DNA of 64,000 nt from Lachnospiraceae bacterium (GTDB lineage Bacteria > Bacillota > Clostridia > Lachnospirales > Lachnospiraceae): contig CAADYR010000116.1 in NCBI GenBank assembly GCA_900753305.1, forward strand, positions 47,811 through 111,810. The letters run 5' to 3'. Every line of letters begins with the position of its first letter. Positions within the stretch are counted from its first letter, which is position 1. The notes below the pieces were generated by a model. It made no database searches. It saw only the letters and a list, made by a program, of their open reading frames with translations, and was not told the DNA's origin. A program made the translations under genes and the position numbers. Of the stretch, positions 53,513 to 61,831 are shown one piece after another.

Positions 53513-54318
53513 GCGAGAAAGAAGATATGAAGCAAAGCTCTGCGCAGGTCTTTTTCAATGGACTGGTAAAAGAAAACCCCACCTTTGTACTGACACTTGG
53601 TATGTGTCCGACACTGGCGGTTACGACATCAGCAATCAATGGTCTGGGTATGGGACTGACAACGACTGCCGTTCTGGTACTCAGTAACATGATCATATCT
53701 TTGCTGAGACACATTATTCCTGATAAGGTAAGAATCCCGGCGTTTATCGTTATTATTGCATCCTTTGTTACAGTGATGCAGCTACTATTGCAGGGATTTA
53801 TCCCGAGTCTGTACGATTCATTGGGTATTTATATTCCTCTGATCGTTGTAAACTGTATTATTCTTGGCCGTGCAGAATCCTTTGCATCCAAGAATCCTGT
53901 GATTCCTTCCTTCTTTGATGGATTAGGAATGGGATTTGGCTTTACTGTTGCCCTGACTTGCATCGGTGCAGTCAGAGAGCTTCTGGGTGCCGGTGAAATA
54001 TTCGGGCTGCCTGTTATGTCCGGTATATGCAGCGGAATCAATCATGTACTTGCAGCAGTAGGAATCAGCCATCAGGTAGAGTATGTACCCATCGCTATCT
54101 TTATTATGGCTCCGGGAGCATTCTTTGTACTGGCTACATTGACTGCGATCCAGAATCGTGTAAAGAGAAAGATGGCAGAGAAAGGACAGAATGTTGACAA
54201 GATTCAGTCCGGCTGCAGTGTAGACTGTGCAGCATGTGGTGACAGCGGATGTGCGCACCGCTTCTATGATGCGCAGGCTGGAGAAAAAGTAAGCAAGGAG
54301 GAGAAGAAGAATGGCTGA
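53509..54318 (+). CDS. rnfE: Rnf complex subunit RnfE with cysteine-rich C-terminal tail
   Basis: A membrane subunit of six helices, ENPTFVLTLGMCPTLAVT near the start and FFDGLGMGFGFTVALTCIGAVRE being characteristic (the conserved cysteines of RnfA/E bind an intramembrane 2Fe-2S with RnfA). The core ends near residue 218. A further 50 residues add C236, C240, C243 and C248 in a C-x3-C-x2-C-x4-C arrangement, then a charged end. RnfE is normally about 200-230 residues. The tail could bind iron-sulfur or zinc. Confidence 0.93.
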   Translation: MSEKEDMKQSSAQVFFNGLVKENPTFVLTLGMCPTLAVTTSAINGLGMGLTTTAVLVLSNMIISLLRHIIPDKVRIPAFIVIIASFVTVMQLLLQGFIPSLYDSLGIYIPLIVVNCIILGRAESFASKNPVIPSFFDGLGMGFGFTVALTCIGAVRELLGAGEIFGLPVMSGICSGINHVLAAVGISHQVEYVPIAIFIMAPGAFFVLATLTAIQNRVKRKMAEKGQNVDKIQSGCSVDCAACGDSGCAHRFYDAQAGEKVSKEEKKNG

Positions 54319-54898
54319 GACAATTAAAGATTTACTGATTATTTTGATCGGTTCTTCACTGGTCAGCAATGTAGTATTGAGCCAGTTCCTGGGCTTATGT
54401 CCTTTCCTTGGCGTATCCAAGAAGGTAGATACAGCAGTCGGCATGGGTGGTGCAGTCGTATTCGTTATCACACTGGCAAGTGCAGTAGCAGCAGCTATTT
54501 ACAAATTCATTCTGGTGCCGCTGGATATTACTTATTTACAGACGATCGTATTTATTCTGGTCATTGCCGCATTGGTACAGTTTGTGGAAATGTTCCTCAA
54601 GAAATATGTACAGGGATTGTATCAGGCACTTGGCGTATATCTGCCACTGATCACAACGAACTGTGCAGTATTGGGTATCGCATTGACAAATGTACAGAAG
54701 AATTATGGTATTCTCTACAGTATTGTCAGTGGTTTTGCAACAGCAGCAGGTTTCCTGATCTCTATTACGATTCTGGCAGGAATCAGAGAGAAGATGGAAT
54801 ACAATGATATCCCTGAATCCTTCAAGGGAATGCCTATTGTTATGATCACAGCAGGACTTATGGCAATTGCATTCTGCGGATTCTCAGGATTGTTATAG
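54311..54898 (+). CDS. rnfA: Rnf complex subunit RnfA
   Basis: A six-helix membrane protein (NqrE homologue). NVVLSQFLGLCPFLGVSKK holds the conserved cysteine, and LITTNCAVLGIALTN is the partner motif. At 195 residues it fits the family. It overlaps rnfE by 8 bases and is followed by rnfB after 12 bases. Confidence 0.96.
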   Translation: MAETIKDLLIILIGSSLVSNVVLSQFLGLCPFLGVSKKVDTAVGMGGAVVFVITLASAVAAAIYKFILVPLDITYLQTIVFILVIAALVQFVEMFLKKYVQGLYQALGVYLPLITTNCAVLGIALTNVQKNYGILYSIVSGFATAAGFLISITILAGIREKMEYNDIPESFKGMPIVMITAGLMAIAFCGFSGLL

Positions 54899-54910
54899 GA
54901 GGGATTGAGT

Positions 54911-55702
54911 ATGAATATATCAGCGATTATCACAGCAGTTGTTGTTGTGGCAGGACTCGGTCTGCTCCTGGGATTGTTTCTGGGTGCGGCAGGCATCTGG
55001 TTCAAGGTAGATGTAGATGAGAAGGAACAGCAGGTGTTGGCATCCCTTCCGGGCAACAACTGTGGTGGTTGCGGTTATCCCGGCTGTTCCGGTCTGGCGG
55101 CGGCTATTGCAAAAGGCGAAGCACCGGTCAATGCCTGTCCTGTAGGCGGTGAAAAGGTTGGAAAAGTCATAGCAGAGATCATGGGCGTAGAAGCAGGAGA
55201 AAGCACACGAATGACAGCCTTTGTTAAATGTGCAGGAACCTGTGAAAAGACTTCTCTTAACTATGAATATACAGGTGTGGAAGACTGTACCATGGTACAG
55301 TTCGTTCCAGACGGCGGTGCCAAGTCCTGCAGTCATGGTTGTCTGGGCTTTGGAACCTGTGTAAAGGCTTGTCCTTTCGGAGCCATTTCCATTAAGAATG
55401 GAATCGCAGTAGTAGACAAAGAGAAGTGTAAGGCGTGCAGTAAGTGCATTGCAGCATGTCCTAAGCATCTGATCGAGCTGGTTCCTTATGATGCAAAGCA
55501 TGTCGTAGCATGCAGTTCCAGGGATAAAGGACCTGTTACCATGAAAGCATGTCAGACAGGCTGTATCGGTTGTGGATTATGTGTGAAGGTATGTCCGAGT
55601 CAGGCAATCACTGTGACAGATTTCCATGCGCATATCGACCAGAGCAAATGTACCGGATGTGGTGCATGTAAAGAGAAATGCCCGAAGAAGGCAATTATTT
55701 AG
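54911..55702 (+). CDS. rnfB: Rnf complex subunit RnfB
   Basis: A ferredoxin-like electron entry subunit. One N-terminal membrane helix is followed by the first cluster motif NNCGGCGYPGCSGL, then several 4Fe-4S motifs including CLGFGTCVKACPFG, CKACSKCIAACPK, CIGCGLCVKVCPS and CTGCGACKEKCPK. Start at ATG 54911 (GGAGGG 7 bases upstream), 263 residues; TTG at 54905 is on the ribosome site. The operon's last gene; a terminator lies 28 bases downstream. Confidence 0.95.
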   Translation: MNISAIITAVVVVAGLGLLLGLFLGAAGIWFKVDVDEKEQQVLASLPGNNCGGCGYPGCSGLAAAIAKGEAPVNACPVGGEKVGKVIAEIMGVEAGESTRMTAFVKCAGTCEKTSLNYEYTGVEDCTMVQFVPDGGAKSCSHGCLGFGTCVKACPFGAISIKNGIAVVDKEKCKACSKCIAACPKHLIELVPYDAKHVVACSSRDKGPVTMKACQTGCIGCGLCVKVCPSQAITVTDFHAHIDQSKCTGCGACKEKCPKKAII

Positions 55703-55729
55703 CAGGACATAGAACTATATATGATTGGA

Positions 55730-55760
55730 AAGGCACAGCTTATAAAGGTTGTGCCTTTTT
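55730..55760 (+). terminator. Terminator of the rnf operon
   Basis: AAGGCACA (55730-55737) pairs with TGTGCCTT (55750-55757), followed by TTT. Confidence 0.85.
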
Positions 55761-55773
55761 CTGTTGCTTTAGC

Positions 55774-55819
55774 ATTGTTATCTCTTTTGTTTCTGTAAAG
55801 GGTATGATATGATAACAAT
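55774..55819 (+). promoter_or_regulatory. Inverted repeat flanking the SNF promoter region
   Basis: ATTGTTATC (55774-55782) and GATAACAAT (55811-55819) are perfect 9-bp arms 28 bases apart. Between them lie TTGTTT (55787-55792) and TATGAT copies at 55803-55808 and 55808-55813, so the arms bracket the likely promoter. Spacing of those hexamers is not ideal. Confidence 0.5.
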
Positions 55820-55862
55820 ATTCGGGATGTAATTATGAAAACAGAAAGGCATAATAATAAAA

Positions 55863-57200
55863 ATGAAAGAACGTGAAAAATTAGGCAGTAGATTTGGATT
55901 TATTATGTTATCGGCAGGTTGCGCGATAGGATGTGGAAATGTATGGAAGTTCCCATGGATGTGTGGTCAAAGTGGAGGCGGGAGCTTCATGCTGGTCTAC
56001 TTTATCTGTCTGCTTATTCTTGGTTTGCCAGCCATGACGATGGAGTTTGCAGTGGGAAGGGCAGCACAGACCAGCCCGATCCATATGTATCAGAAATTAC
56101 AGAAGCCAGGTGGCAAATGGGGGATTCTGGGTTATATCTGTCTGTTGGGGAATATAGCCTTGATGACTTTTTATACAGTGGTGGCAGGCTGGTTGATTTA
56201 TTATTTTGTTAAATTCTTAACAGGACAGAATGGCAGCTTTGGATTCGAAGAGATGATAGCCAATCCCGGAATTAATGTAACCTATTTGTTTGTGTCTGTT
56301 TTGCTTGCCTTTTTGATTCTCAGCTTTGGTTTACAGGGTGGTCTGGAACGTGTTACCAAATATATGATGACCAGTCTGATGGTTCTGATCCTTATATTGG
56401 CGGTACGCAGTTTTATGTTGCCAGGGGCGGCAGAAGGACTTAGATTTTATCTGATCCCTGACTTTTCCAGGATAACGGGAAAGGTTGTTGTCAATGCCAT
56501 GAACCAGGCATTCTTTACATTATCAGTTGGGATGGGAGGCATGGCGATCTTTGGCAGCTATATAGGGAAGGAACATTCTCTTATGGGAGAGTCGGTCAGA
56601 ATTATTCTTCTGGACTGTTTCGTTGCGGTGACAGCAGGACTTATCATATTCCCGGCATGCTTTACCTACGGTCTGGAAGTAACGGCAGGTCCCAGTCTGT
56701 TGTTTGATACGATGGCAAATGTTTTTGACCATATGGAAGGTGGTCGTTGGTGGGGAACGCTGTTCTTTCTGTTCATGGTATTTGCAGCCATGTCTACTGT
56801 ATTGGGAGTCTGCGAGAATATTCTGGCTATGGTCAGGGAAATAACCGGCTGGAGCAGACCAAAGGGCTGTATTGTATGTGGAATTGTTATTTTCGGGCTT
56901 GCCCTGACGACTGCGCTGGGATTCAGTGTGTGGAAATTTACTCCGTTTGCAGAGGGAAGTACGTGGCTTGATTTCTGGGATTTTATCGTGTCCAATAATG
57001 TGCTGCCGTTAGGCTCACTGGCATTGTCTCTGTTTTGCTGCAATTCATATGGATGGGGCTTCGAACAGTTCATGCAGGAGGCAAATACAGGGCATGGAAT
57101 CAAAGTGAAGAAGTGGATGAAGTCGGTATTTCGCTATGTCGTACCGATAGCGATCCTGTTTATTTATATATACGGACTGATTACATTTAATTGGAAATAA
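55863..57200 (+). CDS. Sodium-dependent transporter of the SNF (neurotransmitter:sodium symporter) family
   Basis: A LeuT-fold importer with about eleven helices. The N-terminus (SRFGFIMLSAGCAIGCGNVWKFPWMCGQSGGGSF, key residues GxGNVWKFP) supplies the Na+ and amino-acid site. The likely substrate is an amino acid or derivative. At 445 residues it is typical for bacterial SNF. The ribosome site AAAGG is 13 bases before the ATG, further than usual, and a 13-codon frame (55835-55876) overlaps the start. It follows the Rnf operon, which supplies the Na+ gradient it would use. Confidence 0.93.
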   Translation: MKEREKLGSRFGFIMLSAGCAIGCGNVWKFPWMCGQSGGGSFMLVYFICLLILGLPAMTMEFAVGRAAQTSPIHMYQKLQKPGGKWGILGYICLLGNIALMTFYTVVAGWLIYYFVKFLTGQNGSFGFEEMIANPGINVTYLFVSVLLAFLILSFGLQGGLERVTKYMMTSLMVLILILAVRSFMLPGAAEGLRFYLIPDFSRITGKVVVNAMNQAFFTLSVGMGGMAIFGSYIGKEHSLMGESVRIILLDCFVAVTAGLIIFPACFTYGLEVTAGPSLLFDTMANVFDHMEGGRWWGTLFFLFMVFAAMSTVLGVCENILAMVREITGWSRPKGCIVCGIVIFGLALTTALGFSVWKFTPFAEGSTWLDFWDFIVSNNVLPLGSLALSLFCCNSYGWGFEQFMQEANTGHGIKVKKWMKSVFRYVVPIAILFIYIYGLITFNWK

Positions 57201-57229
57201 GAACAATTTCATAAACTGTCAGAAAAATA

Positions 57230-57258
57230 TTGAAAAAATAAGAAATATAATATATAAT
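57230..57258 (+). promoter_or_regulatory. Promoter of the GH25 gene
   Basis: TTGAAA (57230-57235), 17 bases, TATAAT (57253-57258). Confidence 0.7.
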
Positions 57259-57319
57259 TCAAACTGTAAAAGGATTATGTAAAGTTACTGAGACAACATG
57301 AAAAGGGGAGACTGACAGT

Positions 57320-58546
57320 ATGCGATATATGGCAGATGAGTATGAACAGGAACAGGGATCAAATATGACATTGATCTACATGGCTTTGGTCATGTCTACA
57401 GTGATTCTGGTTGTAGTGGGACTGATGTTTCTTGTCAACAAACCGACCAGAGGTTCAAAGGTAAATCATGCACAGCAGATAGCAGCGGCTAAGGAAGTGA
57501 GTCAGACACAGGCAGTAGTTGACAGTGTCAATGCACTTGTATCAGGAAGTACGCTGACTTCCAATCAGCTTGATATCTGGAATTTGCCGGACACAGGAAG
57601 AAAGGACGATACGATTGTTGATAATGGAAAGAATGGCACCGTAACAAATCAGACAACTGGGAAAACGGTAATAGAAGGCAGTAAATCGCAGGACAGTGAG
57701 AATACGGCAGAGGCTTTGACACAGGGAAAGACAGAAGTTTACGATATGACTAAGAAGGAATCCATGCAGGATAGCGATGACATGGATGATGGAAAACATA
57801 CTCTGGTGACTTATCAGGATGGAAGTACCGAATGGGTAGAAATCAATGACAAACTGGCGGCAAACAGTTATGATACAGCTAAATTTGTATATCAGAATCC
57901 ACAAATGAAGTATTATGTAAATGGTAAACAGGCATCCTGGTTCGGGGTGGATATTTCCAGTAAACAGGGAATCGTTGATTTTGAAAAGCTTAAGAAGGCA
58001 GGCGTTGATTTTGTTATGATCAAGGTCGGTGGCAGAGGCTACAGCAGTGGAAATATTGTATTGGACAGTTCTTACAAAGATTATATGAATGGAGCTAAAA
58101 ATGCCGGCTTGGGAATCGGTGTATATTTTTATTCTCAGGCGGTTGACAAGGATGAGGTCTGTGAAGAAGCAGAGACTCTGCTGGAACTGATCAAAGATTA
58201 TCCGGTCAAGTACCCGGTAGTATTTGATATGGAAAGTGTAGAGGGAGATATGGCAAGAACAGATGCTCTGGATGTTTCCACAAGAACAGAACTTGCAAGA
58301 ATATTCCTGAAGACAATAAAGGCAGAGGGTTACACACCGATGCTTTATGGGGATAAGGAATGGCTGGTAACCAAACTTGATCTGGAGAAACTGCAGGATT
58401 ATGACGTATGGCTTTCACAGGAGGCAGATACACCGGATTATCCATATGAATATACAATGTGGCAATATAATAAGAGCGGAACGGTTAGTGGTATTTCCGG
58501 AACAGCAGGATTGAATATCAGTCTGGTAAATTATTCCGGAAAATAA
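57320..58546 (+). CDS. Membrane-anchored GH25 lysozyme-like muramidase
   Basis: Cleaves the MurNAc-GlcNAc bond of peptidoglycan outside the cell. One membrane helix (about residues 18-38) is followed by a 160-residue low-complexity Asn/Thr/Asp/Lys spacer. The GH25 domain is at about 210-405, with FGVDISSKQGIVDFEKLKKAG, VMIKVGGRGYSSG, IGVYFYSQAV, VVFDMESVEG (acidic catalytic residues) and WLSQEAD, and the ending YTMWQYNKSGTVSGI. It is retained by its membrane helix. AAGGGGAG precedes the ATG. Convergent overlap of 16 bases with the next gene. Confidence 0.92.
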   Translation: MRYMADEYEQEQGSNMTLIYMALVMSTVILVVVGLMFLVNKPTRGSKVNHAQQIAAAKEVSQTQAVVDSVNALVSGSTLTSNQLDIWNLPDTGRKDDTIVDNGKNGTVTNQTTGKTVIEGSKSQDSENTAEALTQGKTEVYDMTKKESMQDSDDMDDGKHTLVTYQDGSTEWVEINDKLAANSYDTAKFVYQNPQMKYYVNGKQASWFGVDISSKQGIVDFEKLKKAGVDFVMIKVGGRGYSSGNIVLDSSYKDYMNGAKNAGLGIGVYFYSQAVDKDEVCEEAETLLELIKDYPVKYPVVFDMESVEGDMARTDALDVSTRTELARIFLKTIKAEGYTPMLYGDKEWLVTKLDLEKLQDYDVWLSQEADTPDYPYEYTMWQYNKSGTVSGISGTAGLNISLVNYSGK

Positions 58547-59328
58547 TGATATATTTTATCTGAAATTTTTAAGCGTGCATAGATATCGGCATAAACGGCG
58601 GGCGAGAGTCCCTCAAGGTAATTTGGGGTGTAATTTCTTGTTACGCCGTTTTTGCGTAAAACATCAATTGCTTTATTATAGGCAATGGCGGCTTCGTCTT
58701 CTGTTGAATAGGTACCGATCACATAGTAGCCCGGCAGATTGATCCTGGACTTATATCTGACTTTCCCATGGGATTCTATACGTAGAACACCCTGGTATCG
58801 GTTGATGATCTTCAGATTTGCGCTACGGAAATCTGTTTCATCACCGTTTAAAAAAATGTAATCTCTTCCGGAGACACTATAACTGCGGATACCATGCCGA
58901 TTCAGAATATTAAGCTGCATACCATAATCAGCAACAAATAGATGATCTCCACGTTTCATGATTTTATGGGAAGAATAGAAAAACAAATCATCAATATCAA
59001 ATTTCAATACACAGGAAGGAGATAAATAGTAATAGAAAAATTTACCACGCGCATAGATCGGCGTAGCAAAATAAAGCCTGTTATCTCTGAAATTGATGAG
59101 AATGACCCATTTTTCAAAAGAAAGGACACAATGATTTTCGTATGAATCCAGAGTGAGCGTCTGATCCTGAAGCAGTCTGTCAGCCTCCATGTAAGCTCCA
59201 TTGGCAGATTTCTCATTATCAAAACTGCCCAGACTGATATGTTTTCTGCGATAGGTAATAGATGCGCGATAATATATGGAATTGTCCTTTTTTCTGGCGA
59301 TATATACGCCTTTTAATAATGTATTCAT
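58531..59328 (-). CDS. AP2-like / degenerate HNH-like protein, possible domesticated homing-endonuclease relative
   Basis: A 265-residue basic protein with three parts. Residues 1-50 (KGVYIARKKDNSIYYRASITY, then HISLGSFDNEKSANGAY) look like an AP2-type DNA-binding domain. The middle (100-190) ends with FLNGDETDFRSANLKII, the ND-R-NL pattern that closes HNH domains in AP2-HNH nucleases, but with no clear catalytic His. Residues 190-240 (GVLRIESHGKVRYKSRI, YVIGTYSTEDEAAIAYNKAID) look like a second AP2. Nuclease activity is doubtful; a DNA-binding regulator is more likely. Start at ATG 59328, not the TTG 36 bases upstream. The assignment rests on pattern, not search. Confidence 0.6.
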   Translation of the reverse strand: MNTLLKGVYIARKKDNSIYYRASITYRRKHISLGSFDNEKSANGAYMEADRLLQDQTLTLDSYENHCVLSFEKWVILINFRDNRLYFATPIYARGKFFYYYLSPSCVLKFDIDDLFFYSSHKIMKRGDHLFVADYGMQLNILNRHGIRSYSVSGRDYIFLNGDETDFRSANLKIINRYQGVLRIESHGKVRYKSRINLPGYYVIGTYSTEDEAAIAYNKAIDVLRKNGVTRNYTPNYLEGLSPAVYADIYARLKISDKIYHYFPE

Positions 59329-59335
59329 AATAAAT

Positions 59336-59364
59336 ATTATAGCACAGGTGTTTCTCAAAACCAA
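59336..59364 (-). promoter_or_regulatory. Promoter of the AP2-like gene, apparently leaderless
   Basis: On the minus strand TTGGTT (59364-59359), 17 bases, TATAAT (59341-59336) with TG one base before it. The start codon begins at 59328, seven bases after the -10 box, where the transcript should start. There is no Shine-Dalgarno sequence. Confidence 0.6.
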
Positions 59365-59456
59365 ACAAATTCGTGTTCGTGACAGAATAATTATGAACAG
59401 GAGTGAATAGACTATTAGAAGGACATGTTATAGAAATTGTCAGGAATGAGGACGTT

Positions 59457-60050
59457 ATGTATCAGAAAAATTATGTGCTTTTGTTAACCTCAATGATCGT
59501 ATGTACTGTACTTTTATGGTTTTCACGGGTGTATATGGTTCAGGGGGAGGAGAGAAGAACAGAACAGACTCTTACATCAGAATGTGTGGACATGCAGGGA
59601 TATAAGACATCTTCTGAATGCAGGAATATTTCCCTGGAGGTATTGGAACCGGCATATGTGATAGAGGTTTCCAGTCAGGATATTGAGACACTTATGCGTA
59701 TTGTTGAAGCAGAAGCAGGAGGTGAAGACCGCAAAGGCAAACTTCTGGTAGCCAATGTAGTGATCAATCGTGTGAAAAACAGTCATTTCCCTGATACGGT
59801 CACACAGGTAGTCTACCAGAGAAACAGTAAAGTTGCGCAGTTTTCACCTGTATCTGATGGCAGGATCAATACTGTCAATGTATCAGAAGAAACAAGGGAG
59901 GCAGTATATAGTGCCCTTTATGGGGAAGATGTTTCCAGAGGAGCACTATATTTTATGGCGAGAAATATTGCCAATCCTGATAAAGTTTGCTGGTTTGACA
60001 ATAATCTGACACTTTTGTTCTCTTATGGAGGGCATGATTTTTTCCTGTAA
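59457..60050 (+). CDS. SleB-type cell wall hydrolase, membrane-anchored
   Basis: A 197-residue spore-cortex-lytic-enzyme-like (SleB/CwlJ) hydrolase. One N-terminal membrane helix (YVLLLTSMIVCTVLLW) precedes the catalytic domain: MRIVEAEAGGEDRKGKLLVANVVINRV, key Glu in EAEAGGE, and ARNIANPDKVCWFDNNL. ATG 59457 is chosen because GAGGA lies 4 bases upstream; the GTG at 59403 lacks a spaced ribosome site. It may open spore cortex or act on vegetative peptidoglycan. Confidence 0.88.
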   Translation: MYQKNYVLLLTSMIVCTVLLWFSRVYMVQGEERRTEQTLTSECVDMQGYKTSSECRNISLEVLEPAYVIEVSSQDIETLMRIVEAEAGGEDRKGKLLVANVVINRVKNSHFPDTVTQVVYQRNSKVAQFSPVSDGRINTVNVSEETREAVYSALYGEDVSRGALYFMARNIANPDKVCWFDNNLTLLFSYGGHDFFL

Positions 60051-60069
60051 TAAAAAACACTTTAGTACA

Positions 60070-60098
60070 TTGCAGTCATCACAATACTATGCTATACT
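60070..60098 (+). promoter_or_regulatory. Promoter of thrC
   Basis: TTGCAG (60070-60075), 17 bases, TATACT (60093-60098) with TG one base before it (extended -10). The leader of about 100 bases contains ATAACTG-TAG-CAGTTAT (60115-60131), a 7-bp hairpin. No T-box or run of Thr codons was seen. Confidence 0.7.
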
Positions 60099-60206
60099 AA
60101 TTCAGAAAACGTTGATAACTGTAGCAGTTATGGATTTTCAAACGCAATACGCACTCAGTGTGGATAACCTGGTGCAGATAAGTATGGATATGTAAGGAGA
60201 ATGGCG

Positions 60207-61697
60207 ATGGACTTATTTTACAGGAGTACAAGAAGTAAGGATGAAAAGGTAACAGCTTCCCAGGCAATATTACAGGGACTTGCACAGGATGGGGGATTAT
60301 TTGTTCCGGAATCAATTCCCAGACTTGATAAGAGTCTCGAAGAACTTTCCAGAATGAATTATCAGGAAACTGCTTATGAGGTCATGAAACTTTTTCTGAC
60401 TGACTTTACAAAGGAAGAATTACAGGACTGTATCAATAAGGCTTATGACAGTAAGTTCGATACAGAAGTAATTGCACCGCTGGTTGAAGCAGATGGAGCA
60501 TATTATCTGGAATTATTCCATGGTGCGACCATTGCATTCAAGGATATGGCTTTATCAATTCTGCCACATCTTTTAACTACTTCTGCAAAAAAGAACAACG
60601 TACATAATGAGATCGTAATTCTGACAGCAACCAGTGGAGATACAGGTAAAGCAGCATTGGCTGGTTTTGCTGATGTAAAGGGTACCAGGATTATTGTTTT
60701 TTATCCAAAGCATGGTGTCAGCCCTATTCAGGAGAAACAGATGGTTACGCAGAAGGGCGATAATACATTCGTAGTAGGAATCACAGGTAATTTTGATGAT
60801 GCCCAGACAGGTGTTAAAAAATTATTTGGAGACAAAGAGCTTGCTCAGACAATGGACAAGGCAGGATTCCAGTTCTCATCTGCCAATTCTATCAATATCG
60901 GAAGACTTGTGCCTCAGGTAGTTTATTATGTATATGCATATGCACAGCTTCTTAAGGAAGGTCAGATCAAAGAGAACGAAGTGATCAATGTAGTAGTTCC
61001 TACAGGTAATTTCGGCAATATTCTTGCTGCTTATTTTGCAAAGAATATGGGTATTCCCATTGGCAAACTGATCTGTGCTTCCAATGAGAATAAAGTATTA
61101 TATGATTTCTTCGAAACAGGTGTATATGACAGAAACAGAGAGTTTGTACTGACAAGTTCTCCTTCTATGGATATTTTGATCTCCAGTAACCTGGAGCGTC
61201 TCATTTATCTGACTGCAGGGCGTGATGCACAGAAGAATGCAACTCTGATGCAGGAATTGTCCAGTGATGGAAAATATGAGATCACAGCAGAGATGAAGGA
61301 TAAAATGAAGGATTTTTATGGTAATTATGCTTCCGAAGAAGAGACAGCACAGACAATCAAAGATCTGTATGAGAAGACAGGATATGTAATTGATACACAT
61401 ACGGCTGTTGCAGCTACTGTTCTGCATAAATATCGCAAGGCAACAGGAGACGAAACAAAAGCAGTAGTCGCTTCCACTGCAAGCCCGTTCAAATTCACCA
61501 GAAGTGTTATGGATGCTATTGATAAGGAAAAATATGACAGTATGTCCGATTTTGAACTTGTAGATGAGCTTTCCAGAATTGCCAATGTAACAGTTCCTAA
61601 TGCAATCGAAGAGATCCGTACAGCTCCGGTTCTTCATGATACAGTATGTGATAAGGAAGAAATGAAGGCAGTCGTTATGAAGTTTCTTGGAATTTAA
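60207..61697 (+). CDS. thrC: Threonine synthase
   Basis: A PLP enzyme that makes threonine from O-phosphohomoserine. FHGATIAFKDMAL contains the PLP lysine, and ATSGDTGKAALAGFAD, PTGNFGNILAAYFAK and the C-terminal HTAVAATVLHKY are typical. At 496 residues it fits the long (bacterial) type. Start at ATG 60207, since AAGGAG lies 7 bases before; the in-frame ATG at 60201 is one base from that site. Probably alone, with hairpins after its stop. Confidence 0.97.
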   Translation: MDLFYRSTRSKDEKVTASQAILQGLAQDGGLFVPESIPRLDKSLEELSRMNYQETAYEVMKLFLTDFTKEELQDCINKAYDSKFDTEVIAPLVEADGAYYLELFHGATIAFKDMALSILPHLLTTSAKKNNVHNEIVILTATSGDTGKAALAGFADVKGTRIIVFYPKHGVSPIQEKQMVTQKGDNTFVVGITGNFDDAQTGVKKLFGDKELAQTMDKAGFQFSSANSINIGRLVPQVVYYVYAYAQLLKEGQIKENEVINVVVPTGNFGNILAAYFAKNMGIPIGKLICASNENKVLYDFFETGVYDRNREFVLTSSPSMDILISSNLERLIYLTAGRDAQKNATLMQELSSDGKYEITAEMKDKMKDFYGNYASEEETAQTIKDLYEKTGYVIDTHTAVAATVLHKYRKATGDETKAVVASTASPFKFTRSVMDAIDKEKYDSMSDFELVDELSRIANVTVPNAIEEIRTAPVLHDTVCDKEEMKAVVMKFLGI

Positions 61698-61718
61698 TAA
61701 CTATTCTGAATAGTATTA
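61695..61718 (+). other. Hairpin immediately after the thrC stop
   Basis: TAATAACTAT pairs with ATAGTATTA (one bulged A) around TCTGA. It has no T-run, so is an imperfect terminator. Confidence 0.5.
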
Positions 61719-61725
61719 CCAACAT

Positions 61726-61791
61726 AGAAGTGATTGTACAATATGTCCTCTGCATGATGATTCCATCTGGTCATATTGCGCAATCATTTCT
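61726..61791 (+). repeat. Long imperfect inverted repeat between thrC and the next gene
   Basis: Arms of 20 bases at 61726-61745 and 61772-61791 match at 17 positions; in RNA two of the three mismatches are G-U pairs. The loop is 26 bases. No T-run follows. It could be an RNA structure or a remnant small palindromic element. Confidence 0.6.
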
Positions 61792-61831
61792 GCTTGACTG
61801 AAGTTTTACTTTAGATTGGAGACAATAAAAT

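Noticed and set aside
55810..55817. TGATAACA as a half-site of the TetR at 42876 near the SNF gene
   Set aside because: It matches the palindrome's half-site exactly, but the same 8-mer also lies in the cheR terminator at 49305-49312, so chance explains it.
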